Origin: Dinoroseobacter sp965279125
GTDB lineage: Bacteria > Pseudomonadota > Alphaproteobacteria > Rhodobacterales > Rhodobacteraceae
Direction of reading: 5' to 3'
NCBI GenBank assembly: GCA_965279125.1
Contig: CBDIHL010000045.1
Coordinates: forward strand, 186,001 to 250,000
Length of the DNA stretch: 64,000 nucleotides
In this document: one piece after another, positions 34,006 through 42,037 of the stretch
Layout: the number at the start of each line of letters is the position of its first letter
Position numbering within the stretch: the stretch's first letter is position 1
Program-made: the position numbers and the translations under genes
Notes under the pieces: generated by a model
What the model was told of the DNA's origin: nothing
What the model saw: the letters and a program-made list of their open reading frames with translations, nothing else
Databases searched by the model: none

Positions 34006-35013
34006 TCACTCGCCTGCAACAATCTCCGCCGGAGTGCGTCCGGCAAGCGTAATCTCCACCCGCTTGCTCTCAATCTGAGCGATCAGGATGGTGCGTAGCG
34101 CGGCGCGCTCCTCGGCGATCATGCCGCGAATTTCGGCCTCGAACTCTTCGCGGTTGAACAACTCGTCCAGCTTGATCACCGCATAATCCGTCGCGATCCA
34201 GCCCACGATAAAGCCGCCCGCGCCACCAACAGCAGCCCCAATCGGCCCCAAAGGCGCGCCAATCGCCGCACCAACACCAGCCGCGCCACCGGCCCCTGTG
34301 CCACGGGTTGCCGTCTTCGCCGCTGTCTTGCGCCCAATCGACAGCAGCAGTTTGCGCGCAACCGCCCGGCTGACGATCTTGACCGCCTGCATTCCAACGC
34401 GCGCACCCGCCACGCCCAGCACCAGCGAGATCGGCTTACCGGTCGAGGCCCGCGCGCTGGCGTCATCCAGTGCGATCCGTGTGCCTTCGGTCAAAAACCG
34501 CATCTCAGCGCCTTCCAGCGCGGTCGCCAGTTTCGCATTCAAAGCCTGCTCGTAGGTCGCGTTAAACTGCGCCTCTAGCGACAGAACCGAGCCATCCAGA
34601 CGCTCTTGAAACCCGCCAAACAGGCGCTCTTCCAACGCATCGCCAACCTGACCCGTCGCGAGTTGCGCCAGCTGGGTATATTCCCCCAAAACAGAGTAAT
34701 GAAAATCCGCATACGCAGGGATCGCGGCATCGACGGGTCCAAACAGCAGGTCCAGATGGTTGTCCACCTGCGCCACCGTCGCCGTCTCGGCCCGCAAGGC
34801 GGCATCATCCACAATCGCTGCAATTTCCGCCAGCGGGATCACTCGGCGCTGGGCGTCAAAATCGCCGCGCTGGATGCCAAAAGCCGTCAGCCCAATCGTC
34901 AAAACGGTTAGACCTGCGATCAATGCCCAGAACGGCCCACCCACACGGCGGCGGGGGCCATCGGGCGCATTTGGAACGCGCACGGGGTTGTCAAGCACCA
35001 GAGGGCTCGTCAT
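34006..35013 (-). CDS. unknown single-pass membrane protein, glycine-rich C-terminal region
   Basis: I do not recognise this 335-residue protein. One membrane helix lies near residues 29-48 (ALIAGLTVLTIGLTAFGI). A helical extracytoplasmic domain follows, then a glycine/alanine-rich hydrophobic segment (about 235-275, GTGAGGAAGVGAAIGAPLG) that may be a hairpin in the membrane, and a charged helical tail (REEFEAEIRGMIAEERAAL). An AGGAGG site precedes the ATG. It is co-oriented with the upstream multi-pass protein, 24 bp away, and they probably form one complex. Confidence 0.8.
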   Translation of the reverse strand: MTSPLVLDNPVRVPNAPDGPRRRVGGPFWALIAGLTVLTIGLTAFGIQRGDFDAQRRVIPLAEIAAIVDDAALRAETATVAQVDNHLDLLFGPVDAAIPAYADFHYSVLGEYTQLAQLATGQVGDALEERLFGGFQERLDGSVLSLEAQFNATYEQALNAKLATALEGAEMRFLTEGTRIALDDASARASTGKPISLVLGVAGARVGMQAVKIVSRAVARKLLLSIGRKTAAKTATRGTGAGGAAGVGAAIGAPLGPIGAAVGGAGGFIVGWIATDYAVIKLDELFNREEFEAEIRGMIAEERAALRTILIAQIESKRVEITLAGRTPAEIVAGE

Positions 35014-35037
35014 ATCAGTCCCTCCTTTCAGGTCGGG

Positions 35038-35970
35038 TTACGGGGTCTTGGGCTCGTAGGCGGCGGTCACGGTATCGACGACCAACCGGGTCAGCGAGAA
35101 ACTGACCAACGCATTGTAGAACAGCAGTAAGATAAGCCCTAAAGGGGAAAATGAGAAGGTTTGCGTCTGTTTGGCAAGGACCCAACCCGCGGTTTCCAAG
35201 CTGCGCGGCAGTCCCAAAGCCCAAGCGACAATGTGGTCGCGGGGGGGCAGAACGCTTTGGCCCTCGGCAATCGCGACGCTTAGGTTCGGGGCGTCGGCGG
35301 CGGCGGGCGCAGGCTCCAGATACCAGCCCAGATAGAAAAACGCAGCCGTCCCGATCAGACCCATAACCACGGCGGCAATCGGTCCAGCGATGACCAAAAC
35401 GAGATCACGGCGCGTGTGCAACGCGGCCCACCGTGCGGCAAAGGACAGCGCAAACCCGGTCACGACGCAGAGGCCAAACGCCAGATACAACTCGCGCTCG
35501 GACCCTGTCAGCGCGAAATCTGCCAGCGTGATCACTGTCGCAAGCGCCGCGACCATTCCGATCAAATGCGCCACGATCCGGCCCTGAAAAATCCGGTAGA
35601 GCCAACTGTCCGTCCGCAAGATTGCGCGTCGCCATGTCATGCGTCGGATCACCGATCTGCGGTAGGTGCCGCGCCACACCAGCAGCGCTACCACGACCAA
35701 AAGCAAGATCGCCGGGTCACCTACGGGGTAAAGTAAACGCCACAGATACAGCACGCCCACAGCCAAAACAGCCGCTGCAAACCCTGCAAAATATGACATT
35801 GGCACGTATTTCATCTTCGGGCGCGGCGGCGGGATCCTCGGTTTGGCAGGCTCTACCGCCTTATACAGACGCGGGCGCTCTTTGTCGCCCAAAACGCCCA
35901 CACCCGCGTTGACCTCGCCCAATCCCTGGGGTTGGATAAGCGCTGCCTGAAACCGCGAGACTTTTGTCAT
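35038..35970 (-). CDS. unknown multi-pass membrane protein
   Basis: This protein of about 310 residues starts MTKVSRFQAALIQPQGLG, with a proline-rich cytoplasmic N-terminus (about 60 residues), then six or seven hydrophobic helices, and a C-terminal helix LGLILLLFYNALVSFSLTRLVV. No family is recognised. Its ATG shares the palindrome CATG with the ATG of the divergent FAA hydrolase gene, so the start codons overlap head to head. A later start is possible, but none has a better ribosome site. Confidence 0.72.
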   Translation of the reverse strand: MTKVSRFQAALIQPQGLGEVNAGVGVLGDKERPRLYKAVEPAKPRIPPPRPKMKYVPMSYFAGFAAAVLAVGVLYLWRLLYPVGDPAILLLVVVALLVWRGTYRRSVIRRMTWRRAILRTDSWLYRIFQGRIVAHLIGMVAALATVITLADFALTGSERELYLAFGLCVVTGFALSFAARWAALHTRRDLVLVIAGPIAAVVMGLIGTAAFFYLGWYLEPAPAAADAPNLSVAIAEGQSVLPPRDHIVAWALGLPRSLETAGWVLAKQTQTFSFSPLGLILLLFYNALVSFSLTRLVVDTVTAAYEPKTP

Positions 35971-36667
35971 GACCACATACCTTTTTCCCCCGGCCCCTCA
36001 TCCAAGTTTGGATATTGAGGGCGAGGATACCTGTTACCCAATCCACCGTATTTTCTGTGTCGGGCGAAACTATGTCGCTCATGCGACCGAGATGGGCGGC
36101 GAGGTGGATCGCGAGGCCCCATGGTACTTCATGAAGTCCGCCCACGCCTACACGCCGTCGGGGCAAACGCGGCCCTATCCGCCCGGCACCTCGAACTTTC
36201 ACCACGAGATGGAGCTGGTCATCGCGCTCGGCGCGCCTGCCTTTCGGGTGTCCGTGGAAGACGCAATGGACGCCGTTTTCGGTTATGCCGCAGGCTTTGA
36301 CATGACCCGGCGCGATCTCCAGCAGGTCGGCAAGGACAACCGTCGTCCGTGGGATTTGGGAAAAGATATTGAGAGCGGAGCGATCATCAGCACTGTTTCA
36401 CGAGCGGCAACAATGGGTGAGATTGGCCCGCAACGTATCCATCTCAGTGTCAATGGAGCGACTCGCCAAGATGCGACGCTGGCTGATATGGTCTGGAGTG
36501 TACCCGAGATCATCGCGCATCTGTCGCAGTTCTATCACCTGCAAGCCGGGGACGTGATCATGAGCGGAACCCCCGCCGGGGTCGGTGCCGTTGTGGCAGG
36601 CGATGCGATAGAAGGCCAGATAGATGGGCTAGCACCCGTGTCTTTGACGCTTACGGACCCGGAATAG
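35969..36667 (+). CDS. fumarylacetoacetate hydrolase family protein (fumarylpyruvate hydrolase-like)
   Basis: This 232-residue FAH-fold hydrolase contains IFCVGRNYVAHATEMG, the metal-ligand region HHEMELVIALGAPAFRV (E-x-E), GYAAGFDMTRRDLQQ and GDVIMSGTPAGVGAV. The start fits relatives that begin MTxYLFPPxxxPSL. Family members cleave C-C bonds in fumarylpyruvate, acylpyruvates or related diketones. The substrate is not determined by the sequence. The 15-bp gap to the next gene suggests co-transcription. Confidence 0.9.
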   Translation: MTTYLFPPAPHPSLDIEGEDTCYPIHRIFCVGRNYVAHATEMGGEVDREAPWYFMKSAHAYTPSGQTRPYPPGTSNFHHEMELVIALGAPAFRVSVEDAMDAVFGYAAGFDMTRRDLQQVGKDNRRPWDLGKDIESGAIISTVSRAATMGEIGPQRIHLSVNGATRQDATLADMVWSVPEIIAHLSQFYHLQAGDVIMSGTPAGVGAVVAGDAIEGQIDGLAPVSLTLTDPE

Positions 36668-36682
36668 AAAAGGAAACGTCTC

Positions 36683-37219
36683 ATGCGGAAACCCAGTTTT
36701 AAAGCGATGCTGATCTTGTCCCTGATGGCCAGCACCCCTGCGCAAGCCGATAGCCAAGCCGACGCGCGCTATATCTCTGAACAAAGTTTTTCGCCTGCGA
36801 TCCTTCAAGGCATTATGGATACCACCGGGCCGATGATCTCGGCGGCGATCCAACAGCAACTCAGTGCACGCGATATTGTCCTAAGCGATCCCGACGCCTT
36901 CTTGCAGTTGTTGGCGGAAGAGTTCCAAGGTTTCTTTCTGGCCGAAATGCGCAGGCAGAATACGATTATCCTTCAGGAAATGTTCACCGACCAAGAGCTT
37001 TCCGATATCGCCGCGTTCTTCGCCACCCCCTCGGGTCAAACGTATTTGCAACGCACGCCCGAGTTGATGCAGCGCGGATCAGAGATCGGCGAGCAGGTCG
37101 GCGGGATCGCATTTCAGCTGGCCGGGGCGCGGATTGCGCAGCGCATGGAGGACGAAGGCATCACCTTCAGCGTTGACAAGTCCATGTCCCAACGCCTGAT
37201 GGATATGCTCAGGCCCTAA
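36683..37219 (+). CDS. DUF2059 family exported protein
   Basis: This 178-residue protein has a short signal peptide (residues 1-22, ending TPAQA-D) and the DUF2059 core, with FLAEMRRQNTIILQEMFTDQELSDIAAFFATPSGQTYLQR as its clear signature. DUF2059 proteins are small helical periplasmic proteins of unknown function. An AAAAGGAAA site precedes the ATG. It is 4 bp from the stop of the convergent nadD gene. Confidence 0.85.
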   Translation: MRKPSFKAMLILSLMASTPAQADSQADARYISEQSFSPAILQGIMDTTGPMISAAIQQQLSARDIVLSDPDAFLQLLAEEFQGFFLAEMRRQNTIILQEMFTDQELSDIAAFFATPSGQTYLQRTPELMQRGSEIGEQVGGIAFQLAGARIAQRMEDEGITFSVDKSMSQRLMDMLRP

Positions 37220-37223
37220 GACT

Positions 37224-37826
37224 TTACCACACCCCGCGCGCGCGGATCGCCGAGCTGCTCTCTCCGCGCATCGGCACATTCACAAAACTCCACGCCGGGG
37301 CCTGCGCATAGGCCAGCCCGAACGCATCGCGCTTGCGCACCCGGTAGGACCGATAAAGCTGCGCCGCCTTCGAGGTGCGCGCGGGGATCCGTCCGCCGGG
37401 ACGCGCCAGCACCCCTAAAGGCACCGTCTCGATGATCTGCTGCCAGTTCTCCCACCGGTGAAACTGCGCCAGATTATCCGCACCCATCAGCCACACGAAA
37501 TGCGTCTTCGGATAAAGCCGCCTCAGCGCCTTGATCGTCTGCGCCGTATAGCGTGTGCCAATCCACGCCTCGATATCCGTGACCGTCACATTCGGGTGCT
37601 GCATCAGATCGCGCGCCGCCGCGACACGACGCTCCAGCGGAGCAGGCCCATGCGCCTTTAACGGATTGCCCGGACTGACCAGCCACCACACGCCGTCCAG
37701 CCCGAACCGCTTCAATGCCTCACGCGTGATATGGACATGGCCCGCATGGGGCGGATCAAACGACCCGCCCAGCAACCCAATCGCCTGACCGGGCCGCGCG
37801 CCCGGAATGTCGTGGCGTGCGATCAC
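37224..37826 (-). CDS. nadD: nicotinate-nucleotide adenylyltransferase
   Basis: NadD adenylates nicotinate mononucleotide in NAD synthesis. The nucleotidyltransferase signature GLLGGSFDPPHAGHVHI (residues about 17-33) and the C-terminal SSSAIRARG (an SSTxIR variant) are present, with WLMGADNLAQFHRW in between. It starts with GTG overlapping the aldo/keto reductase stop (GTGA). The window also encodes NadE at 55339, so both late steps of NAD synthesis are here, though unlinked. Confidence 0.95.
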   Translation of the reverse strand: MIARHDIPGARPGQAIGLLGGSFDPPHAGHVHITREALKRFGLDGVWWLVSPGNPLKAHGPAPLERRVAAARDLMQHPNVTVTDIEAWIGTRYTAQTIKALRRLYPKTHFVWLMGADNLAQFHRWENWQQIIETVPLGVLARPGGRIPARTSKAAQLYRSYRVRKRDAFGLAYAQAPAWSFVNVPMRGESSSAIRARGVW

Positions 37827-38854
37827 ACCTCTTCCGAGGACTTTGCCCAGAGGTTGATGTCTTCCTCGGTCGCGTGCTGATCAATCTCGGCCAACTCTTC
37901 CGCCGTGAAATCCAAGTTCCCGACCGCGCCTGCGCAATCCACGATCTGGCTCGGCTTAGACGCGCCGATCAACGCCGTCGTGATCCCCTCATCGCGCAAG
38001 ACCCACGCAATCGCCATCTGCGCGAGCGTCTGGCCGCGCCGCTCGGCAATCTGATTCAACGCGCGCACCGACGCCAACGCCCGTTCCGTAATCGTGCCCG
38101 GATCCAACGACTTACCAAGCGCCGCACGGCTGTCCTCAGGCACGCCATTCAGATACTTCTTCGACAAGATCCCCTGCGCCAGCGGCGTAAAGGCAATCGA
38201 GCCAACGCCAAGTTCGGCAAGCGTGTCCTTCAAACCATCGCGCTCCACCCAACGGTTCAGCATGTTGTAGCTCGGCTGGTGGATCAAACAGGGCGTACCC
38301 AGATCGTTCAGGATCGCGACCGCTTCACGGGTACGCTCGGTGTTATAGGAGGAGATGCCGACATAAAGCGCACGGCCCGAGCGGACGATATGATCAAGCG
38401 CGCCCATGGTTTCCTCCAGCGGCGTGTCGGGATCAAAGCGGTGCGAGTAGAAGATATCGACGTAATCCAGCCCCATCCGTTTCAACGAGGCATCGCAGCT
38501 GGAGATCAGGTATTTCCGGCTGCCCCATTCGCCATAAGGCCCCGGTCCCATCAGGTAGCCCGCTTTGGAGCTGATGATCAGCTCGTCGCGATACCCGGCA
38601 AAATCCGTCCGCAAAATCTCGCCAAACGCTTCCTCGGCAGCGCCTCCGGGAGGGCCATAGTTGTTCGCCAGATCAAAATGCGTGATCCCGGCATCAAACG
38701 CCGTCTGGCACAGCGCGCGTTTCACATCATGCGGGGTGCCGTGGCAAAAGTTGTGCCACAGACCAAGGCTAATCGCGGGCAGCTTCAGACCCGAGCGGCC
38801 ACATCGGCGGTAGGCCATTTCGTCATAGCGGGTCTCGGCAGGGATATATCTCAT
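37823..38854 (-). CDS. aldo/keto reductase, YghZ (glyceraldehyde 3-phosphate reductase) type
   Basis: This 343-residue NADPH-dependent reductase has the catalytic tetrad regions FDLANNYG (Asp, Tyr), SSKAGY (Lys) and YSHRFDP (His), and IGASKPSQIVD for the cofactor phosphate. The MAYRRCGRSGLKLPAISLGLWHNFCHGTP opening is typical of the YghZ/Gpr group that reduces L-glyceraldehyde 3-phosphate or methylglyoxal-like aldehydes. The ribosome site AAGGAG supports ATG 38854. It overlaps nadD. Confidence 0.92.
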   Translation of the reverse strand: MRYIPAETRYDEMAYRRCGRSGLKLPAISLGLWHNFCHGTPHDVKRALCQTAFDAGITHFDLANNYGPPGGAAEEAFGEILRTDFAGYRDELIISSKAGYLMGPGPYGEWGSRKYLISSCDASLKRMGLDYVDIFYSHRFDPDTPLEETMGALDHIVRSGRALYVGISSYNTERTREAVAILNDLGTPCLIHQPSYNMLNRWVERDGLKDTLAELGVGSIAFTPLAQGILSKKYLNGVPEDSRAALGKSLDPGTITERALASVRALNQIAERRGQTLAQMAIAWVLRDEGITTALIGASKPSQIVDCAGAVGNLDFTAEELAEIDQHATEEDINLWAKSSEEV

Positions 38855-38935
38855 TGCGTGCTCCTTGGGCTTGCGCGCACACTGCACCTGAGCGGGGCGT
38901 TGTCAAATCCCGTCACCGTGAAAGGACAGTCCCCT

Positions 38936-39280
38936 ATGCGATTGCTCACAGAACTCGGGCTCGGCACCTCCCTGCGCCGGGGCGACTATACCGAGGCCGC
39001 GTGCCGGGCCGTGCGCGATGCGCTCTGGCACAACTCCATTAACCTTGCTGAGCTGTTTGGGTTCGACAAATCCGACATGCGCATCAAGGTCGAGATCGGT
39101 GCGCAGCAGCCCGATAGGGTTAACGTGGCCGAGGTCGCGAAGGTCTTTCCTTACGGCCAGACGGAAATCGTGGTGACCAAAGGCGGGCTAGACGTGCCGC
39201 GCCCCGATGGGGACGGTAATCCGACGATCATGGTGAACGCGGCGCTGAGCGTCAGCTTCGATATGGAGGCCGCGACATGA
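38936..39280 (+). CDS. Lin0512 family protein (first copy)
   Basis: This 114-residue protein has the features of the Lin0512 family: LTELGLGTSLRRGDYTEAACRAVRDALWHNSI and a central MRIKVEIGAQQPDRVN. The family is small, widespread and without known function. The ATG at 38936 begins the conserved part; the long upstream frame is antisense to the reductase. The TGA overlaps the next Lin0512 gene (ATGA), so the two paralogues probably make a heteromeric protein. Confidence 0.88.
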   Translation: MRLLTELGLGTSLRRGDYTEAACRAVRDALWHNSINLAELFGFDKSDMRIKVEIGAQQPDRVNVAEVAKVFPYGQTEIVVTKGGLDVPRPDGDGNPTIMVNAALSVSFDMEAAT

Positions 39281-39642
39281 GCGACCAACGTTTCATCATC
39301 GAAATGGGTATGGGCAACGACCAATACGGCCAAGACTACACCAAGGCCGCCGCGCGCGCGATCGAGGACGCGATCCGCCATTCCGCGATCCCGATGTTCC
39401 AGGCCACCGATCTGTCCAGCGACGAGATGCGCGTGCAAGTCACCGTCGCGGTGCAGGAGCCGGACAAGGTCGATACCGAGGCGCTTGCCGAAAAGCTCCC
39501 CCGAGGACGCGCGACTGTCACTGCCACCCATGGCGGCCTCAACGTGGTGAACGACGAAATTGGCACGACGCTGGTGATCGCGACAGCGGCGGTCGAGGCT
39601 TTCTTGCCACGCCAGACCGCTTGGCGCCTCAAGACCAGTTGA
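39277..39642 (+). CDS. Lin0512 family protein (second copy)
   Basis: This 121-residue paralogue of the preceding gene has IEMGMGNDQYGQDYTKAAARAIEDAIRHSAI and MRVQVTVAVQEPDKVD in the same places. The pairing and coupling of two Lin0512 genes suggest alternating subunits of one complex. No catalytic residue pattern is evident. It precedes the TetR gene by 48 bp, but that gene has its own operator, so they may be separately expressed. Confidence 0.88.
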   Translation: MSDQRFIIEMGMGNDQYGQDYTKAAARAIEDAIRHSAIPMFQATDLSSDEMRVQVTVAVQEPDKVDTEALAEKLPRGRATVTATHGGLNVVNDEIGTTLVIATAAVEAFLPRQTAWRLKTS

Positions 39643-39668
39643 TCCGGGGGCAGGGCGGCTCTAGGCGT

Positions 39669-39681
39669 TGAACGAGGTTCA
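39669..39681. promoter_or_regulatory. TetR operator, copy 1 (upstream of the tetR gene)
   Basis: TGAAC-GAG-GTTCA is a perfect 5-bp inverted repeat with a 3-bp spacer. The same TGAAC-N3-GTTCA pattern occurs three times upstream of pspA. It ends 9 bp before the TetR start, which suggests autorepression. Confidence 0.75.
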
Positions 39682-39690
39682 CAACCCCGG

Positions 39691-40290
39691 ATGCTGCCCA
39701 TGTCCACGACTACCGACCGCCGCGCCGCGTTGCGCGAAACCCTGATCACCCTCGCCCGTGCGCGGATTGCCGAGGACGGCCTTCGTGCGCTGAAGGCCCG
39801 CGATCTGGCCAAATCCGCCGACTGCTCGGTCGGCGCGATCTACAACGTGTTCGGCGATCTGAACGAGCTGGCGATGGCCGTGAACGGCGAGACCTTCAAG
39901 GCGCTGGGCGCGCATGTGCTCGCGGGCCTCGCGCCGCATAAGGACGCTTCCGCCGTGGACCGCCTGATTGCGATGTCCGATGCCTATCTCGATTTCGCGT
40001 CGCAAAATGCCCGGCTCTGGCGGGCATTGTTCGACATCTCGTTGACCCGCAGCAAAGCGCCCGACTGGTATCTGGGCGCGCTCGACAACCTCTTTGCTAT
40101 AATCGACGGCCCGATTGGCGAGGTGTTTCCCGATCTCGATGCCGAAGGGGTGCGTTTGCGGACCCGGGCGTTGTTCAGTTCCGTTCACGGGATCGTGCTA
40201 CTCGGTATCGAGAATCGCATTTCCGGGGTGGGCCAAGACGACATGCCCGAAATGATCCGTTTCATCTTGCGAAGCATCGCCGACAAATAA
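39691..40290 (+). CDS. TetR/AcrR family transcriptional regulator
   Basis: This 199-residue regulator has a TetR helix-turn-helix (LKARDLAKSADCSVGAIYNVFGDLNELAMAVN, residues about 29-60) and an all-helical ligand or effector domain behind it (resembling WHG-type C-terminal domains). It stands directly upstream of pspA-yiaAB. TGAAC-N3-GTTCA palindromes flank it on both sides, so it most likely represses itself and pspA. An alternative start, ATG 39700, is three codons on. Confidence 0.92.
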   Translation: MLPMSTTTDRRAALRETLITLARARIAEDGLRALKARDLAKSADCSVGAIYNVFGDLNELAMAVNGETFKALGAHVLAGLAPHKDASAVDRLIAMSDAYLDFASQNARLWRALFDISLTRSKAPDWYLGALDNLFAIIDGPIGEVFPDLDAEGVRLRTRALFSSVHGIVLLGIENRISGVGQDDMPEMIRFILRSIADK

Positions 40291-40292
40291 TT

Positions 40293-40363
40293 TGAACAAT
40301 GTTCATTTTTTGCCTTGAACGCCGTTCACGAATCGCGCATATACACCTCATGAACGATGTTCA
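40293..40363. promoter_or_regulatory. triple TetR operator in the pspA promoter
   Basis: Three perfect palindromes, TGAAC-AAT-GTTCA (40293-40305), TGAAC-GCC-GTTCA (40316-40328) and TGAAC-GAT-GTTCA (40351-40363), fill the gap between tetR and pspA. A plausible promoter is TTGAAC (40315-40320), 17 bp, CATATA (40338-40343). The second operator then covers the -35 and the third the start region, as expected for repression. Confidence 0.8.
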
Positions 40364-40390
40364 CGCCGATCTAGGAACGGAGAAAGACAC

Positions 40391-41077
40391 ATGCTCAAGA
40401 CCCTGAACACCCTCCTGATGGGCCAGTCCGCCCGCGCCGAGGAAGCCTTGCAAGACCGCTTCGCACTCGAGTTGATCGACCAGAAAGTGCGCGAGGCCGA
40501 AGCCGGAATGCGCGCCGCCAAATCGCAGCTCGCCCTTCTGATCCAGCGCGAACGCACGGAGACGCGGCTGTTGTCCCAACTCGAAAGCCGGATCGCGGAT
40601 CTAAGCAAACGCGCCAGCCAAGCCCTGCTGGCCGAGCGTGACGACCTCGCCTCCGAGGCCTGCGCCGCGATTGCCGAGATGGAAAACGAGCGCGCCGTGC
40701 GCCGCGACACCCTCGCCCATATCCAAGGCCAAGGCATCCGTCTGCGCCGCGCGGTCGAGGCCGGGCATCGCCGCATGATCGATCTGCGCCAAGGCGCGCT
40801 CAGGGCCAGGGCGCTCCGCCGCGAGCAAGACATGCAAGCCCGCCTCGGTGGGGCCGCGCGCGCCCAAAGTGCCGCGCGCGAGGCCGAGGACCTGATCGCA
40901 AGGGTGCTCGAGCGGGACTGCCCCGGCGAGCAGGCCGATATCCTGGCTGAGCTGGAAGAGGGTCTGACCAAGACCGGTATCACCGACCGCCTCGCCGCCG
41001 CAGGCTTCGGCCCCAAACTGAAATCGAGTGCGGCCGACGTCATGGCCCGCCTCAAGACCAACCCCCAAACCGCTTAA
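40391..41077 (+). CDS. pspA: PspA/IM30 family envelope-stress protein
   Basis: This 228-residue, almost fully helical coiled-coil protein follows the PspA/IM30 plan, with an N-terminal amphipathic segment (MLKTLNTLLMGQSARAEEAL) and conserved mid-part heptads (LIDQKVREAEAGMRAAKSQLALLIQ). PspA-type proteins form ESCRT-III-like assemblies on damaged membranes. Sequence identity with E. coli PspA is clearly low, so it is a divergent relative. It is followed by yiaAB 22 bp on and preceded by three TetR operators, and has GGAG before the ATG. Confidence 0.85.
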   Translation: MLKTLNTLLMGQSARAEEALQDRFALELIDQKVREAEAGMRAAKSQLALLIQRERTETRLLSQLESRIADLSKRASQALLAERDDLASEACAAIAEMENERAVRRDTLAHIQGQGIRLRRAVEAGHRRMIDLRQGALRARALRREQDMQARLGGAARAQSAAREAEDLIARVLERDCPGEQADILAELEEGLTKTGITDRLAAAGFGPKLKSSAADVMARLKTNPQTA

Positions 41078-41099
41078 TCCCAGCCTAGGAGACCTCAAA

Positions 41100-41378
41100 A
41101 TGGACCGCAAAGAAGACAACGCCCTCATCACCTTCTTCAACGGCGCAGGCGTGCTGATCGCCTATGTCATGCTCGGGGTGTCGCTGTGGCTGAGCACCGA
41201 TGTGCCGCTCTCGACAAAGGGCTTCTGGGCCATCGCCGTGATGATGCTGACCATCAGTCTGGTGAACTTCGTCAAGTACCGGTTCGACAGCAAACTGTCC
41301 GAGGACCGCCTGACCAAGCTAGAAGAGGCCAAGACCGAACGTCTGCTCGGCGACTACATCTCCGATCCGAAAACCTGA
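41100..41378 (+). CDS. YiaA/YiaB family inner-membrane protein
   Basis: This 92-residue protein has two membrane helices (about residues 10-33 and 43-62) in the YiaAB arrangement, FFNGAGVLIAYVMLGVSLWL and GFWAIAVMMLTISLVNFVKYRFD, and a charged cytoplasmic tail. YiaAB proteins are of unknown function but recur next to PspA. It may anchor PspA or report membrane state. A terminator follows at 41431. TAGGAG precedes the ATG. Confidence 0.88.
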   Translation: MDRKEDNALITFFNGAGVLIAYVMLGVSLWLSTDVPLSTKGFWAIAVMMLTISLVNFVKYRFDSKLSEDRLTKLEEAKTERLLGDYISDPKT

Positions 41379-41430
41379 TCACCCACTCCCACGTGTGTGG
41401 AGTCCCACCCTTTATCCCACACACCAAACT

Positions 41431-41459
41431 GGCCCGGACCTCGTGTTCGGGCCCTTTTT
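41431..41459 (+). terminator. intrinsic terminator after the pspA operon
   Basis: GGCCCG / CGGGCC forms a 6-bp GC stem around an 11-nt loop, then CTTTTT. It has the shape of a standard rho-independent terminator. The last T is also part of the stop codon of the convergent MOSC gene. Confidence 0.85.
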
Positions 41460-41941
41460 CATGACGGCGACACCGCGTCGCCAAGGCCGATCTCGCCGAC
41501 CTGCACAACCGATGCACACCACCCGCCATGCCCCCGCATCGCCGCATATCCGCCATGCCCAAGCGCCGCCTCCATCCGTGAACACGGGGCACACACCGTC
41601 GAAATCTCCAAGACCGCCGATCCAACCCGCACCTGCCGTCCCTTCAAAGCACTCAAATTCACCCCCTCAACCACCAAATTCCGCCGCAAAACCTCCGCCG
41701 CCACAGGCCCAACCCCCAGATACGATCCAATCGCGCTCAAATGCTCCGCTTGCACCAGCGTCACCGCCCGCTTGCCCGCGCGTCCATGATCGCCCGCCAA
41801 ACCGTCCAGCCCAACCGTCACCCGCGCCACCACGTCCATCCCTTCAAGCCGCGCGCCCCTCAGCCCAATCCACGCAACGCGCCCCGGCTGCGCAAACCGC
41901 CCCATCATCTCGCCCAACTGCCCTTGCACACGCCCCTCCAT
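41459..41941 (-). CDS. MOSC domain protein
   Basis: This 160-residue protein carries a MOSC domain: RNLVVEGVNLSALKGRQVRVGSAVLEISTVCAPCSRMEAALGHGG, with the cysteine expected near the C-terminal part of MOSC domains. MOSC domains bind sulfur-activated molybdenum cofactor or process sulfur-carrying groups, including N-hydroxylated bases. It is a free-standing type, like YiiM. It converges with yiaAB and is divergent from ettA. Confidence 0.87.
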   Translation of the reverse strand: MEGRVQGQLGEMMGRFAQPGRVAWIGLRGARLEGMDVVARVTVGLDGLAGDHGRAGKRAVTLVQAEHLSAIGSYLGVGPVAAEVLRRNLVVEGVNLSALKGRQVRVGSAVLEISTVCAPCSRMEAALGHGGYAAMRGHGGWCASVVQVGEIGLGDAVSPS

Positions 41942-42037
41942 TCAGGGTTCCAAAAATACTCAAACCGCAACGCCGATTGCCCCGCGCCGACACCTCCGGT
42001 AAACCCCCGCAAAACCCATCAAGCCGGAGCGTTCCCA

